Shown: piece after piece, positions 8,768-16,518 of the stretch
Position numbering within the stretch: the first letter of the stretch is position 1
Layout of the letters: each line of letters opens with the position of its first letter
Source: Swaminathania salitolerans
Lineage (GTDB): Bacteria > Pseudomonadota > Alphaproteobacteria > Acetobacterales > Acetobacteraceae
Length of the DNA stretch: 64,000 bases
NCBI RefSeq assembly: GCF_025994315.1
Contig: NZ_BAQE01000032.1
Reading direction: 5' to 3' (one strand)
The notes under the pieces: generated by a model
Database searches by the model: none
Told to the model about the DNA's origin: nothing
What the model saw: the letters and a program-made list of their open reading frames with translations, nothing else
Made by a program: the position numbers and the translations under genes

Positions 8768-9610
8768 ATGTCCACCGCTTCGTTCGACCTCCCGACCGGG
8801 ACGCTGATGGCGGGCAAGCGTGGCCTGGTGATGGGTGTCGCCAATGACCGCTCCATCGCCTGGGCCATCGCTTCTGCCTGTGCTGCACAGGGAGCTGAGC
8901 TTGCTTTCACCTATCAGGGCGAGGCGTTGGGCAAGCGCGTCAGGCCGCTCGCCGAGAGCGTGGGGTCCAGCCTTGTCCTGTCCTGCGATGTCGGCGACGA
9001 CGCCGATATCGATCGCGCGTTCGACGAGATCGAGAAGGAATGGGGCAAGATCGACTTCGTCGTGCACGCCATAGGCTGGGCAGACAAGCAATATCTGCGT
9101 GGGCGTTACGTCGACACCCCGCGCGATGCCTTCCTCAAGGCCATGGACATCTCCTGTTTCTCCTTCACGGCTGTGGCGCGACGGGCTGCTGCCCTGATGA
9201 AGGATGGCGGTTCTCTGCTGACGCTCAGCTATCTCGGAGCCGAGCGCGTCATGCCCCATTACAATGTCATGGGTGTTGCCAAGGCGGCGCTCGAGGCCTC
9301 GGTCCGCTACATGGCGGCCGATCTGGGACGCGACAATATCCGGGTGAACGCCATCTCCGCAGGGCCGATCATGACCCTCGCTGCAAACGGGATCGGCGAT
9401 TTCCGCTATATCCTGCGCTGGAACCAGCTGAACGCGCCCATGGAGCGCAATGTGGCGCTCAAGGATGTCGGCGGTGCCGGGCTGTATTTCCTCTCCGATC
9501 TGTCCTCGGGCACGACGGGGGAAATCCATCATGTCGATTGCGGCTATCACCTCGTGGGAATGAAGAACCCCTCCGCGCCGGATATTTCCGTCGCATCGTC
9601 CGAAGGCTGA
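8768..9610 (+). CDS. fabI: Enoyl-[acyl-carrier-protein] reductase [NADH] FabI
   Basis: Last reduction step of type II fatty acid elongation, cytosolic. It is an atypical SDR: GKRGLVMGVANDRSIAW dinucleotide loop, then SYLGAERVMPHYNVMGVAKA with the Tyr155/Tyr165/Lys172 arrangement (Y-X6-K) of FabI. AGPIMTLAANGIGDF and the C-terminal GEIHHVDCGYH block also fit. Length is 280. The ATG at 8768 opens the conserved part; the upstream open codons run through the likely promoter. Only 1 nt separates its stop from aroC, so the two are co-transcribed. Confidence 0.93.
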   Translation: MSTASFDLPTGTLMAGKRGLVMGVANDRSIAWAIASACAAQGAELAFTYQGEALGKRVRPLAESVGSSLVLSCDVGDDADIDRAFDEIEKEWGKIDFVVHAIGWADKQYLRGRYVDTPRDAFLKAMDISCFSFTAVARRAAALMKDGGSLLTLSYLGAERVMPHYNVMGVAKAALEASVRYMAADLGRDNIRVNAISAGPIMTLAANGIGDFRYILRWNQLNAPMERNVALKDVGGAGLYFLSDLSSGTTGEIHHVDCGYHLVGMKNPSAPDISVASSEG

Positions 9611-9611
9611 T

Positions 9612-10709
9612 ATGTCGGATAACAGTTTCGGTCAGCTTTTCAGGGTAACGACCTGGGGAGAAAGTCACGGTCCGGCAATCGGGTGCGTGATCGATGGCTG
9701 TCCTCCCGGTATTCCCCTGTCGGAAGAGGACATCCAGCCCTGGCTGGACCGGCGGCGTCCCGGGCAATCCAGGTTTACGACCCAGCGACAGGAGGCGGAT
9801 CGTGTCCGAATCCTGTCGGGCGTTTTCGAGGGAAAGACCACGGGTACGCCGATCTCGCTGATGATCGAGAATACGGATCAGCGTTCGAAGGATTATTCCG
9901 ATATAGCCCTTCGGTACCGGCCCGGTCACGCCGATGTCACCTACGATCTGAAATACGGTCATCGCGATTATCGCGGGGGTGGCCGGTCATCGGCGCGTGA
10001 GACCGCCTGTCGGGTCGCCGCCGGAGCGGTCGCGCGAAGGGCGATCGCGTGGCTTCTGGGTCCCGAATGCAGGATCAGGGCCGCGCTCGTGCAGATCGGT
10101 GCGCTCTCCGTCGATCGCGAACGGTGGGATTGGGACGAAACGGAACGCAATCCGTTTTTCTGCCCCGACGCCCTGACGGCCATCGAATGGGAGGCGCTGC
10201 TGGGCGCCGTCCGCAAGGAAGGCTCCTCCATCGGGGCTCTGGTCGAAATCGTGGCTGAAGGTTTCCCTCCGGGGTTGGGTGCGCCTGTCTATGGCAAGCT
10301 CGATGCCGATATCGCCTCTGCCCTGATGGGGATCAACGGGGTCAAGGCGGTGGAGATCGGTGAAGGGCTCGGCGTTGCAGCCCTTCGCGGCGAACAGAAT
10401 GCCGATGCGATGCGGATGCATGAAGGGGCGTTGCATTTCACCAGCAACAAGGCAGGGGGGATCCTGGGCGGGATCTCGACCGGACAACCGATCACCGCGC
10501 GTTTCGCGATCAAGCCCACGAGTTCGATTCTTGTTCCGGTTCCGTCGGTCAACAGGCGTGGCGAGGAAATCGACATCGTGACGAAAGGGCGCCACGATCC
10601 CTGTATCGGCATTCGTGCCGTGCCGGTTGCCGAGGCGATGCTGGCCTGTCTGCTGCTCGATCACCTGCTTCGCGATCACGCCCAGAACGCCTGGCACAGG
10701 AATGGCTGA
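9612..10709 (+). CDS. aroC: Chorismate synthase
   Basis: Converts 5-enolpyruvylshikimate 3-phosphate to chorismate with reduced FMN, the last common step to aromatic amino acids. Family signatures are WGESHGPAIGCVIDGCPPG near the N-terminus, RPGQSRFTTQR, GHADVTYDLKYGHRDYRGGG (the basic FMN/substrate loop) and RHDPCIGIRAVPVAEAM near the C-terminus. Length (365) is normal. It directly follows fabI. Confidence 0.96.
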   Translation: MSDNSFGQLFRVTTWGESHGPAIGCVIDGCPPGIPLSEEDIQPWLDRRRPGQSRFTTQRQEADRVRILSGVFEGKTTGTPISLMIENTDQRSKDYSDIALRYRPGHADVTYDLKYGHRDYRGGGRSSARETACRVAAGAVARRAIAWLLGPECRIRAALVQIGALSVDRERWDWDETERNPFFCPDALTAIEWEALLGAVRKEGSSIGALVEIVAEGFPPGLGAPVYGKLDADIASALMGINGVKAVEIGEGLGVAALRGEQNADAMRMHEGALHFTSNKAGGILGGISTGQPITARFAIKPTSSILVPVPSVNRRGEEIDIVTKGRHDPCIGIRAVPVAEAMLACLLLDHLLRDHAQNAWHRNG

Positions 10710-10784
10710 GCCCGCAGACCCGGCGAGCGCGGCCCCGCATGGAGCGGGCATGGCAGCGAGCGCTGTCGGCAGCCGGACTGTCCC

Positions 10785-10813
10785 GCGCCGGATGCTTGGG
10801 AAACATCCGGCGC
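10785..10813. terminator. Hairpin between convergent aroC and osmC
   Basis: A perfect 10-bp stem (GCGCCGGATG/CATCCGGCGC) with a 9-nt loop lies 75 nt after aroC and 12 nt before the osmC stop. It has no clear T tract on either strand. Position and strength suggest a bidirectional terminator or transcript-end stabiliser. Confidence 0.55.
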
Positions 10814-10825
10814 AGAGGTAACGCG

Positions 10826-11254
10826 TCAGGCGAGCTTCGCCGACAGGCTGATATCGGTCTTGAAGAGCTGGGAGACCGGACAGCCATTCTTGGCCTTGGT
10901 CGCCAGAGCCTCGAATTTCTCCTGATCCGCGCCGGGGACCGTCCCGACCAGATCGAGATGGATTGCGGAGATGGCAAACCCGTCATCCGTCTTGTCGAGG
11001 GAGACGGTCGCCTTCGTCTCGAGTCTGGTTGCGGTAAGACCCGCCTCACCGAGGATCATCGACAGCGCCATCGTGAAGCAGCCTGCATGTGCCGCGCCGA
11101 TCAGCTCTTCCGGATTGGTGCCGACCTTGTCCTCGAAGCGCGTGTTGAAGCCGTAGGGCTGGTCGCTCAGTGCCCCGCTCTGGGTGGAGATCGAGCCTTT
11201 TCCGTCCTTGAGGCCGCCGCTCCATTCCGCGCTGGCTGATTTCTTGATGGTCAT
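10826..11254 (-). CDS. OsmC/Ohr-family peroxiredoxin
   Basis: Thiol-dependent organic hydroperoxide reductase of the OsmC superfamily, cytosolic. The two redox cysteines are visible: Cys59 in AAHAGCFTMAL and Cys125 in KNGCPVSQLF. The N-terminus (SASAEWSGGLKDGKGSIS) and GTNPEELIGAAHA favour the OsmC over the Ohr subfamily. Length (142) is typical. It is monocistronic and convergent with aroC. Confidence 0.92.
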   Translation of the reverse strand: MTIKKSASAEWSGGLKDGKGSISTQSGALSDQPYGFNTRFEDKVGTNPEELIGAAHAGCFTMALSMILGEAGLTATRLETKATVSLDKTDDGFAISAIHLDLVGTVPGADQEKFEALATKAKNGCPVSQLFKTDISLSAKLA

Positions 11255-11407
11255 CGCATCTGCTCCTGGGTCATCCGCGCCCGTTACGGGCCGGTTGCCA
11301 AGGCAACGCGAAAGCGTCGCAATTGTTCACGGTAAAATCGCGCCCGCCTGTCTCGACCGGCGCGGTCATGTGTTTCCCCGGCAGGAGGAACACGCGCGCC
11401 GACCGCC

Positions 11408-11457
11408 CGGATGGACGATACGGGTGGACGACACGGATGGGCGACACGGATTGACGG
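11408..11457. repeat. 13-bp tandem repeat, about 3.8 copies
   Basis: Imperfect tandem copies of CGGATGGACGATA-like units start at 11408, 11421, 11434 and 11447 (partial), within the 424-nt region between osmC and nrdA. They are 100-150 nt upstream of the NrdR boxes. No protein-binding consensus is recognised. Confidence 0.7.
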
Positions 11458-11498
11458 CGGGGAGGGACGATCCGCTGCGTCACCCGGATGCCCGGGAA

Positions 11499-11516
11499 AT
11501 TTTTCCCTTGAAAAAT
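11499..11516. other. Inverted repeat upstream of nrd promoter region
   Basis: ATTTTTC-CCTT-GAAAAAT, a perfect 7-bp A/T-rich stem with a 4-nt loop, lies 47 nt before the first NrdR box. It could be a regulator site or part of an AT-rich upstream promoter element. Confidence 0.35.
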
Positions 11517-11562
11517 CTCTCTTCGGGGAACCCCAGTCCTCTCAACGGCTTCTGCCCTGTCA

Positions 11563-11578
11563 ACACCAGATATAGTGG
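11563..11578 (+). promoter_or_regulatory. NrdR box 1
   Basis: ACACCAGATATAGTGG matches the NrdR consensus (ACACWATATATWGTGT) at 13 of 16 positions. NrdR is the ATP/dATP-sensing repressor of ribonucleotide reductase genes. The box contains TATAGT, a good -10 candidate, so binding would block transcription. A second box lies one class-typical spacing downstream. Confidence 0.75.
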
Positions 11579-11593
11579 CCGGGATAAAATTTA

Positions 11594-11609
11594 ACCCGAT
11601 ATATTGCTT
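11594..11609 (+). promoter_or_regulatory. NrdR box 2
   Basis: ACCCGATATATTGCTT matches 12 of 16 positions of the NrdR consensus, including the central ATATAT. Its centre is 31 bp from that of box 1, about three helical turns, which is the usual geometry of paired NrdR boxes. The spacing makes the pair more convincing than either site alone. Confidence 0.72.
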
Positions 11610-11638
11610 GTCTGGTGAGGCGGGTTTGCGCCAAGAGG

Positions 11639-11653
11639 GCACTCAGAGAGTGC
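11639..11653 (+). other. Small hairpin in nrdA leader
   Basis: GCACTC-AGA-GAGTGC, a 6-bp stem with a 3-nt loop, ends 5 nt before an ATG at 11658. It would occupy the ribosome-binding region of that ATG, which argues for the downstream GTG as nrdA start or for structure-dependent translation. Confidence 0.4.
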
Positions 11654-11678
11654 GATCATGACATTCGGGAGATGGCCG

Positions 11679-13664
11679 GTGAGCCTGCTAGACGACACCA
11701 CACGCGAATCTGTTTCGATGGATCCGGCCTCGACGGCCCGCGCCGCGGCGGAAGACGTTTTGCCCGAACCCTGTGACCGGGCGCCGCAGGAAATCGAGGC
11801 GGAACCCGACATGTTCGACGATGTCGTCCAGCTCCCGGGTCATCACCCCGTGAAGGTGAACCGGTCGCGTGACGCCCTGCTCACCGATTTCGGCCGCGCC
11901 ACCCTCGATAACCGCTATCTCCTGCCCGGAGAGCATTACCAGGATCTTTTCGGGCGCGTCGCCTCCTATTACGGCGCCGATCCCGAACATGCCCAGCGCC
12001 TGTACGACTATATCTCCCGTCACTGGTTCATGCCAGCCACCCCAGTCCTGTCCAATGGCGGGACGACGCGCGGCCTGCCGATCTCCTGCTTCCTCAACGA
12101 GGCGGATGACAGCCTGCGCGGTATCGTCGATCTCTGGAACGAGAATGTCTGGCTGGCATCCAAGGGCGGCGGGATCGGATCCTATTGGGGCAATCTGCGC
12201 TCCATCGGCGAGAATGTCGGCAAGAACGGCAAGACGTCGGGGGTCATCCCCTTCATCCGCGTGATGGACAGCCTGACCCTCGCCATCTCGCAGGGCTCGC
12301 TGCGACGGGGCTCGGCCGCCGTCTATCTGCCCGTCTGGCATCCGGAGATCGAGGAGTTCGTCGAGATGCGTCGCCCGACCGGCGGCGATCCGAACCGCAA
12401 GGCCCTGAACCTGCATCACGGCGTGCTCGTGACGGACGACTTCATGAGAGCGGTGGAGAAGGACGAGGAATGGGGCCTGCGCTCTCCCAAGGACATGTCG
12501 GTCATCCGCAGCGTCCCGGCCCGTCAGCTCTGGATCCGCATCCTCACGGCGCGCATGGAGCAGGGCGAGCCCTATATCATCTATTCCGACCATGTGAATC
12601 GCGCCCGGCCCGAGCATCACAAACTTGCGGGCCTCGAGGTCAAGACCTCGAATCTCTGCGCCGAGATTACGCTTCCCACCGGAATCGATCATCACGGCAA
12701 GAACCGGACGGCCGTATGCTGTCTCTCTTCCCTCAATCTCGAGACCTGGGATGAGTGGAAGGACGATCCCCGATTCGTCGAGGATGTCATGCTGTTCCTC
12801 GACCGGGTGCTGCAGGATTTCATCGACCGCGCGCCTGACGACATGGAGCGCGCCCGCTACGCCGCCATGCGCGAACGCTCGGTCGGTCTGGGGGTCATGG
12901 GGTTCCACTCCTTCCTGCAGGCGCGCGACATTCCCTTCGAGAGTGTCATGGCGCGGGTATGGAACAAGAAGATCTTCCAGCAGATCCGCCAGCAGGCAAA
13001 TGCCGCATCCAGACATCTCGCGGAGGTGTTCGGTCCCTGCCCGGACGCTGCGGAATATGGCGTGATGGAGCGTTTTTCGAACAAGATGGCCATCGCGCCG
13101 ACCGCCTCGATCTCCATCATCGCAGGCAATGCGAGCCCGGGTATCGAACCCATCTCGGCCAATGTGTTCCTCCAGAAGACCCTCTCCGGCTCCTTCACGG
13201 TCCGCAATCGCCATCTGCTCAAGCTGCTCGAGCGCAAAGGCCAGAATACGGATGCCGTCTGGTCTTCGATCACGCTCAACAAGGGCTCGGTGCAGCATCT
13301 CGACTTCCTGACCCAGGACGAGAAGGACGTGTTCAAGACGGCGTTCGAGCTGGATCAGCGCTGGGTCATCGAACATGCGGCGGATCGTGCGCCTTTCATC
13401 TGTCAGGCGCAGTCCATCAATGTCTTCCTGCCCGCGGATATCCACAAGCGCGATCTGCACCAGATCCATTTCCTTGCCTGGAAACGCGGCGTCAAATCGC
13501 TCTATTACTGTCGTTCCCTCTCGATTCAGCGCGCCGATGCCGTAAGCACGATGGCGCTGAAGAAGGATATCCTCGAAGAGGAGGATTACGGGACGACGAC
13601 ACCGGCTTCCGAAGGCAAGCCCGGTGCAACAACAAGCTACGAGGAGTGTCTCTCATGTCAGTGA
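11679..13664 (+). CDS. nrdA: Class Ia ribonucleoside-diphosphate reductase, alpha subunit
   Basis: Reduces NDPs to dNDPs, with substrate and specificity sites on this subunit. Active-site features: PISCFLNE and AVCCLSSLNL (redox Cys pair), SNLCAEI (radical Cys with flanking Asn and Glu), KSLYYCRS (Tyr-Tyr radical path) and a C-terminal CLSC for thioredoxin. The roughly 60 residues before RDALLTDFG are acidic and lack an ATP-cone, so dATP overall inhibition through this subunit is not expected. GTG at 11679 was chosen because GGGAG lies 7 nt upstream; ATG at 11658 is possible. The 3' end overlaps the META gene by 10 nt. Tandem NrdR boxes lie upstream. Confidence 0.93.
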   Translation: MSLLDDTTRESVSMDPASTARAAAEDVLPEPCDRAPQEIEAEPDMFDDVVQLPGHHPVKVNRSRDALLTDFGRATLDNRYLLPGEHYQDLFGRVASYYGADPEHAQRLYDYISRHWFMPATPVLSNGGTTRGLPISCFLNEADDSLRGIVDLWNENVWLASKGGGIGSYWGNLRSIGENVGKNGKTSGVIPFIRVMDSLTLAISQGSLRRGSAAVYLPVWHPEIEEFVEMRRPTGGDPNRKALNLHHGVLVTDDFMRAVEKDEEWGLRSPKDMSVIRSVPARQLWIRILTARMEQGEPYIIYSDHVNRARPEHHKLAGLEVKTSNLCAEITLPTGIDHHGKNRTAVCCLSSLNLETWDEWKDDPRFVEDVMLFLDRVLQDFIDRAPDDMERARYAAMRERSVGLGVMGFHSFLQARDIPFESVMARVWNKKIFQQIRQQANAASRHLAEVFGPCPDAAEYGVMERFSNKMAIAPTASISIIAGNASPGIEPISANVFLQKTLSGSFTVRNRHLLKLLERKGQNTDAVWSSITLNKGSVQHLDFLTQDEKDVFKTAFELDQRWVIEHAADRAPFICQAQSINVFLPADIHKRDLHQIHFLAWKRGVKSLYYCRSLSIQRADAVSTMALKKDILEEEDYGTTTPASEGKPGATTSYEECLSCQ

Positions 13665-14458
13665 AAGCCATCCTGCTCTCCAGCCTGATCGCAGGCGGTA
13701 CCGTGCTCGCGACGCAGGCACGGGCCGATGAGAAAACCCTCTCCGGCATGGTCGGCTACAGCGACAAGGCGCCTTTGCCGGCCGACGCTCTGGTGAGTGT
13801 CTCCCTTGACGATGTCAGCCTTGCCGATGCGCCCGCCATCCCTCTGGGCAAGACCGAATTCGCGCCGGTTTCGCGTCAGCCTTTCGGGTACAGTCTGGCC
13901 TACGATCCCGCAAAGATCGTGGCAGGTCATCGCTATGCGCTTCACGCGGATATTCACGTGGCCGACAAGCTCCTTTACACGAGCACCATCGCCAATGTCG
14001 CGATGGGCAGAGTGCCTGCCGGGACCACGCTGACGCTCCAGCGCGTCGCAAGCCAGATCCCGGCCGAGCTGGTGGGCGTCTGGACGATCACGCATATCGG
14101 CAAGACACCAGCCGCTGCTGACGTGCCTGCGTTCCTCGCCTTCCGGCCCGATGGCGCCCTGTCGGGCACGGGCGGATGCAATCGCATGATGGGCCGTGTG
14201 ACCAGTGCAGGACATCGTTTCAGCTTCGGTCCCACCGCGAGCACCCGCATGGCCTGTTCCGGTCCGCGGATGGATCAGGAGACAGCGGTCGAGAAAGCCA
14301 TGCAGGCGGTCGTTTCCTGGAAAATGGACGGTGACACCCTCCATTTCGAGGATGCCCATGGCGCGAGCGTCCTTACCCTCGTGGCCCGTCACACCTCCCA
14401 GCCGCGCCCGGCGCCGGCAATGCCCGTCATGAAAATGCAGAGCGGACGTAGCAAATGA
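13655..14458 (+). CDS. Secreted YbaY-META two-domain protein
   Basis: A 267-residue exported protein with signal peptide residues 1-24 (cleavage after ARA). Residues about 26-118 resemble the YbaY/YscW chaperone-like lipoprotein domain (LSGMVGYSDKAPLPADALVSV). Residues about 137-243 form a META/HslJ domain with the hallmark GTGGCNRMMGRV and TRMACSGPRMDQE. The tail is Pro/Met/Lys-rich. META domains occur in heat-shock and envelope proteins of poorly known function. It lies inside the nrdA-nrdB unit, overlapping nrdA by 10 nt and nrdB by ATGA, so all three are translationally coupled although this product is periplasmic. Confidence 0.88.
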   Translation: MSVKAILLSSLIAGGTVLATQARADEKTLSGMVGYSDKAPLPADALVSVSLDDVSLADAPAIPLGKTEFAPVSRQPFGYSLAYDPAKIVAGHRYALHADIHVADKLLYTSTIANVAMGRVPAGTTLTLQRVASQIPAELVGVWTITHIGKTPAAADVPAFLAFRPDGALSGTGGCNRMMGRVTSAGHRFSFGPTASTRMACSGPRMDQETAVEKAMQAVVSWKMDGDTLHFEDAHGASVLTLVARHTSQPRPAPAMPVMKMQSGRSK

Positions 14459-15495
14459 GCATGGACGAAGCCTCTGTCCCGGGTCAGGCCGGACGCTCGC
14501 ATGGCGAGGAACCGCATTACGACCTGATGACCGCAAATCCGGTCTACAAGCCGTTCCGTTACCCCTGGGCCTATGATGCGTGGCTGATCCAGCAGCGCGT
14601 TCACTGGTTGCCGGAGGAGGTGCCTCTGGCCGATGACGTCAAGGACTGGCACCGCACGCTGAGCGAGTCGGAACGTCATCTGGTCACGCAGATCTTCCGC
14701 TTCTTCACCCAGGCGGATGTCGAGGTGAACTCGGCCTATATGAAGTATTACAGCCAGGTCTTCAAACCGACCGAAGTGCTGATGATGCTCTCGTCGTTCT
14801 CGAACATCGAGACGATTCATATCGCTGCCTATTCGCATCTCCTCGACACGATCGGCATGCCGGAAACCGAGTATTCCGCATTCCTCAAATACAAGGAGAT
14901 GAAGGACAAGTATGATTTCATGCAGTCCTTCAACATCGACAACAAGCGCGAAATCGCCAAAACCATGGCGGCGTTCGGCGCCTTCATGGAAGGCCTTCAG
15001 CTTTTTGCGTCCTTTGCGATCCTGCTGAACTTCCCGCGGTTCAACAAGCTCAAGGGCATGGGGCAGATCGTCTCGTGGTCCGTTCGCGACGAGACGCTGC
15101 ATTGTCTCTCGATGATCCGGCTTTTCCGTACCTTCGTGCGCGAGAACAAGGAGATCTGGACGGAAGATTTCCAGCGCGAGCTGGCCGAGATCTGCGCCAC
15201 CACGGTCGAGCATGAGGACGCCTTCATCGACCTCGCTTTCGAGATGGGCGATGTCGAGGGGCTGAGCGCCGATCAGGTCAAGCGCTATATCCGCTTCATC
15301 GCGGATCGTCGCATGACCCAGCTCGGTCTCGATCCGTTCTATGGCATCGAGGAAAATCCGCTGCCCTGGCTCGACGACATGCTCAATGCCGTCGAACACG
15401 CGAATTTCTTCGAAAACCGCGCGACGGAGTATTCCAGAGCCTCGACCCAGGGATCCTGGGAAGAGGCCTTCGAGGCGGATGTGTTCGCCTCCTGA
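14455..15495 (+). CDS. nrdB: Class Ia ribonucleoside-diphosphate reductase, beta subunit
   Basis: Holds the diiron-tyrosyl radical cofactor for NrdA. All ligands are visible: Asp88, Glu119 and His122, the radical Tyr126 (spacing E-X2-H-X3-Y), Glu179 in GAFMEG, and Glu213/His216 in RDETLHC. Presence of the Tyr places it in the Y-radical class rather than the Mn/Fe or DOPA types. There is no N-terminal ATP-cone. Length (346) is normal. The start overlaps the META gene (ATGA). Confidence 0.95.
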   Translation: MSMDEASVPGQAGRSHGEEPHYDLMTANPVYKPFRYPWAYDAWLIQQRVHWLPEEVPLADDVKDWHRTLSESERHLVTQIFRFFTQADVEVNSAYMKYYSQVFKPTEVLMMLSSFSNIETIHIAAYSHLLDTIGMPETEYSAFLKYKEMKDKYDFMQSFNIDNKREIAKTMAAFGAFMEGLQLFASFAILLNFPRFNKLKGMGQIVSWSVRDETLHCLSMIRLFRTFVRENKEIWTEDFQRELAEICATTVEHEDAFIDLAFEMGDVEGLSADQVKRYIRFIADRRMTQLGLDPFYGIEENPLPWLDDMLNAVEHANFFENRATEYSRASTQGSWEEAFEADVFAS

Positions 15496-15511
15496 CAGCC
15501 TGCCATGTCTT

Positions 15512-15545
15512 GCGTATTCCGCCACAGATACGATGCGGAATGCGC
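15512..15545 (+). terminator. Hairpin after nrdB
   Basis: An 11-bp stem (GCGTATTCCGC/GCGGAATGCGC, one G-T wobble) with a 12-nt loop begins 17 nt after the nrdB stop. No T tract follows. It probably marks or protects the 3' end of the nrd transcript. Confidence 0.5.
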
Positions 15546-15594
15546 GGGCAGGGAAGAGCCCGTATCTCTCCACAGCGGCACGCGATACGCTCTT

Positions 15595-15624
15595 CCCGGC
15601 CCCGGCCCCGGCCCCGGCCCCGGC
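15595..15624. repeat. Hexanucleotide tandem repeat (CCCGGC)5
   Basis: Five perfect copies of CCCGGC lie in the 320-nt region between nrdB and the TetR gene. Such short perfect repeats are prone to slippage. The rest of the interval shows only the nrdB hairpin and no credible reading frame. Confidence 0.85.
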
Positions 15625-15815
15625 ATCTCCGCTTCGTTGCGCATCGTGGCGACGACGCGGGCGCGGGATGCTTCTGGCGAGGCGACGCGCGCCCGTATCG
15701 GCCAGCGACGCCGATATCGTTCCAGCGTCCTTCCTTCATCCTGTAGCAGAAACCGGATCGCCCGGCTTCGACCGGCCCGTTCATGTCAGTTCCTGAACAG
15801 AGGGAGGTAGCGCCG

Positions 15816-16373
15816 ATGACAGAGGCCAAGAGACCCTCCTATCACCATGGCGATCTGCCGGCCGCGTTGTTGCGTTCGGCACGCCAGCTTCTGGAGACGG
15901 GGGGAATATCCACCCTGAAACTGAGGGCGATCACGCGTCATGCAGGGGTTTCGGCGACGGCCGCCGCACCGCATTTCGGCAGTCTCTCGGGGTTGCTGAG
16001 CGCGCTTGCGGCACAGGGATTCCTGGAGCTGGCCTCCGTCATGGCGCCGGAGCACGCTCCGACGCCACGCGATGTCGCCCTGGCTTATGTGCGTTTCGCG
16101 ATCGCCAGTCCGGGGCTGTTCACGCTGATGTTCCGCAGCGATGCGATCGATCGACAGGACCCGGCTTTGCGCGCGGCGTCGGAGCGTGCTTTCGCGCGTC
16201 TTGCAGGGCTTTCGGCGGAGGCCGCGCCCGAGGCCCGCGCCGCGACCATGATCGCGCTCTGGGGCAAGGTGCATGGCGTTGCCGTGCTGGCTACGGACGG
16301 TCTGCTGGGCGGTATTGCGGCAGAAAGCGGCGCGCAGACGCTCGATCGGCTCCTCGAGCAGGTGTTCCGCTAG
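15816..16373 (+). CDS. TetR/AcrR-family transcriptional regulator
   Basis: A 185-residue DNA-binding regulator. The N-terminal helix-turn-helix reads YHHGDLPAALLRSARQLLE, then LKLRAITRHAGVSATAAAPHF. The YHHGDL start is typical of a TetR subgroup with a WHG-like C-terminal domain (ALWGKVHGVAVL). ATG at 15816 was preferred over 15783 because AGGGAGGT sits just before it. No adjacent co-directional target gene is obvious. Confidence 0.88.
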   Translation: MTEAKRPSYHHGDLPAALLRSARQLLETGGISTLKLRAITRHAGVSATAAAPHFGSLSGLLSALAAQGFLELASVMAPEHAPTPRDVALAYVRFAIASPGLFTLMFRSDAIDRQDPALRAASERAFARLAGLSAEAAPEARAATMIALWGKVHGVAVLATDGLLGGIAAESGAQTLDRLLEQVFR

Positions 16374-16429
16374 GCCGTTGCCGCCAATCGCCTCGCGCGA
16401 AAGGGACAGGGACCGTACGGGGCCGGGAG

Positions 16430-16518
16430 ATCAGGACAGAGAAATCAGGGCAACGGGGATCAGGACAAGGGGGATCAAGGCAAGGGTGATCCGGGCAAGG
16501 GAGATCAGGGCAGGGGGG
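16430..16518. repeat. 15-bp tandem repeat, six copies, overlapping a stop codon
   Basis: Six degenerate copies of ATCAGGGCAAGGGGG (first copy 14 nt) start at 16430, 16444, 16459, 16474, 16489 and 16504. The last copy encodes the final residues and stop codon of the minus-strand methyltransferase gene. The array fills most of the gap to the convergent TetR gene. Confidence 0.9.

Noticed and set aside
11688..13469. 593-codon minus-strand frame within nrdA
   Set aside because: Antisense shadow of a clearly conserved gene; composition is not protein-like and no domain is visible.
16430..16518. Possible CRISPR array
   Set aside because: The 15-bp units are contiguous with no unique spacers and no cas gene is nearby; this is a simple tandem repeat.
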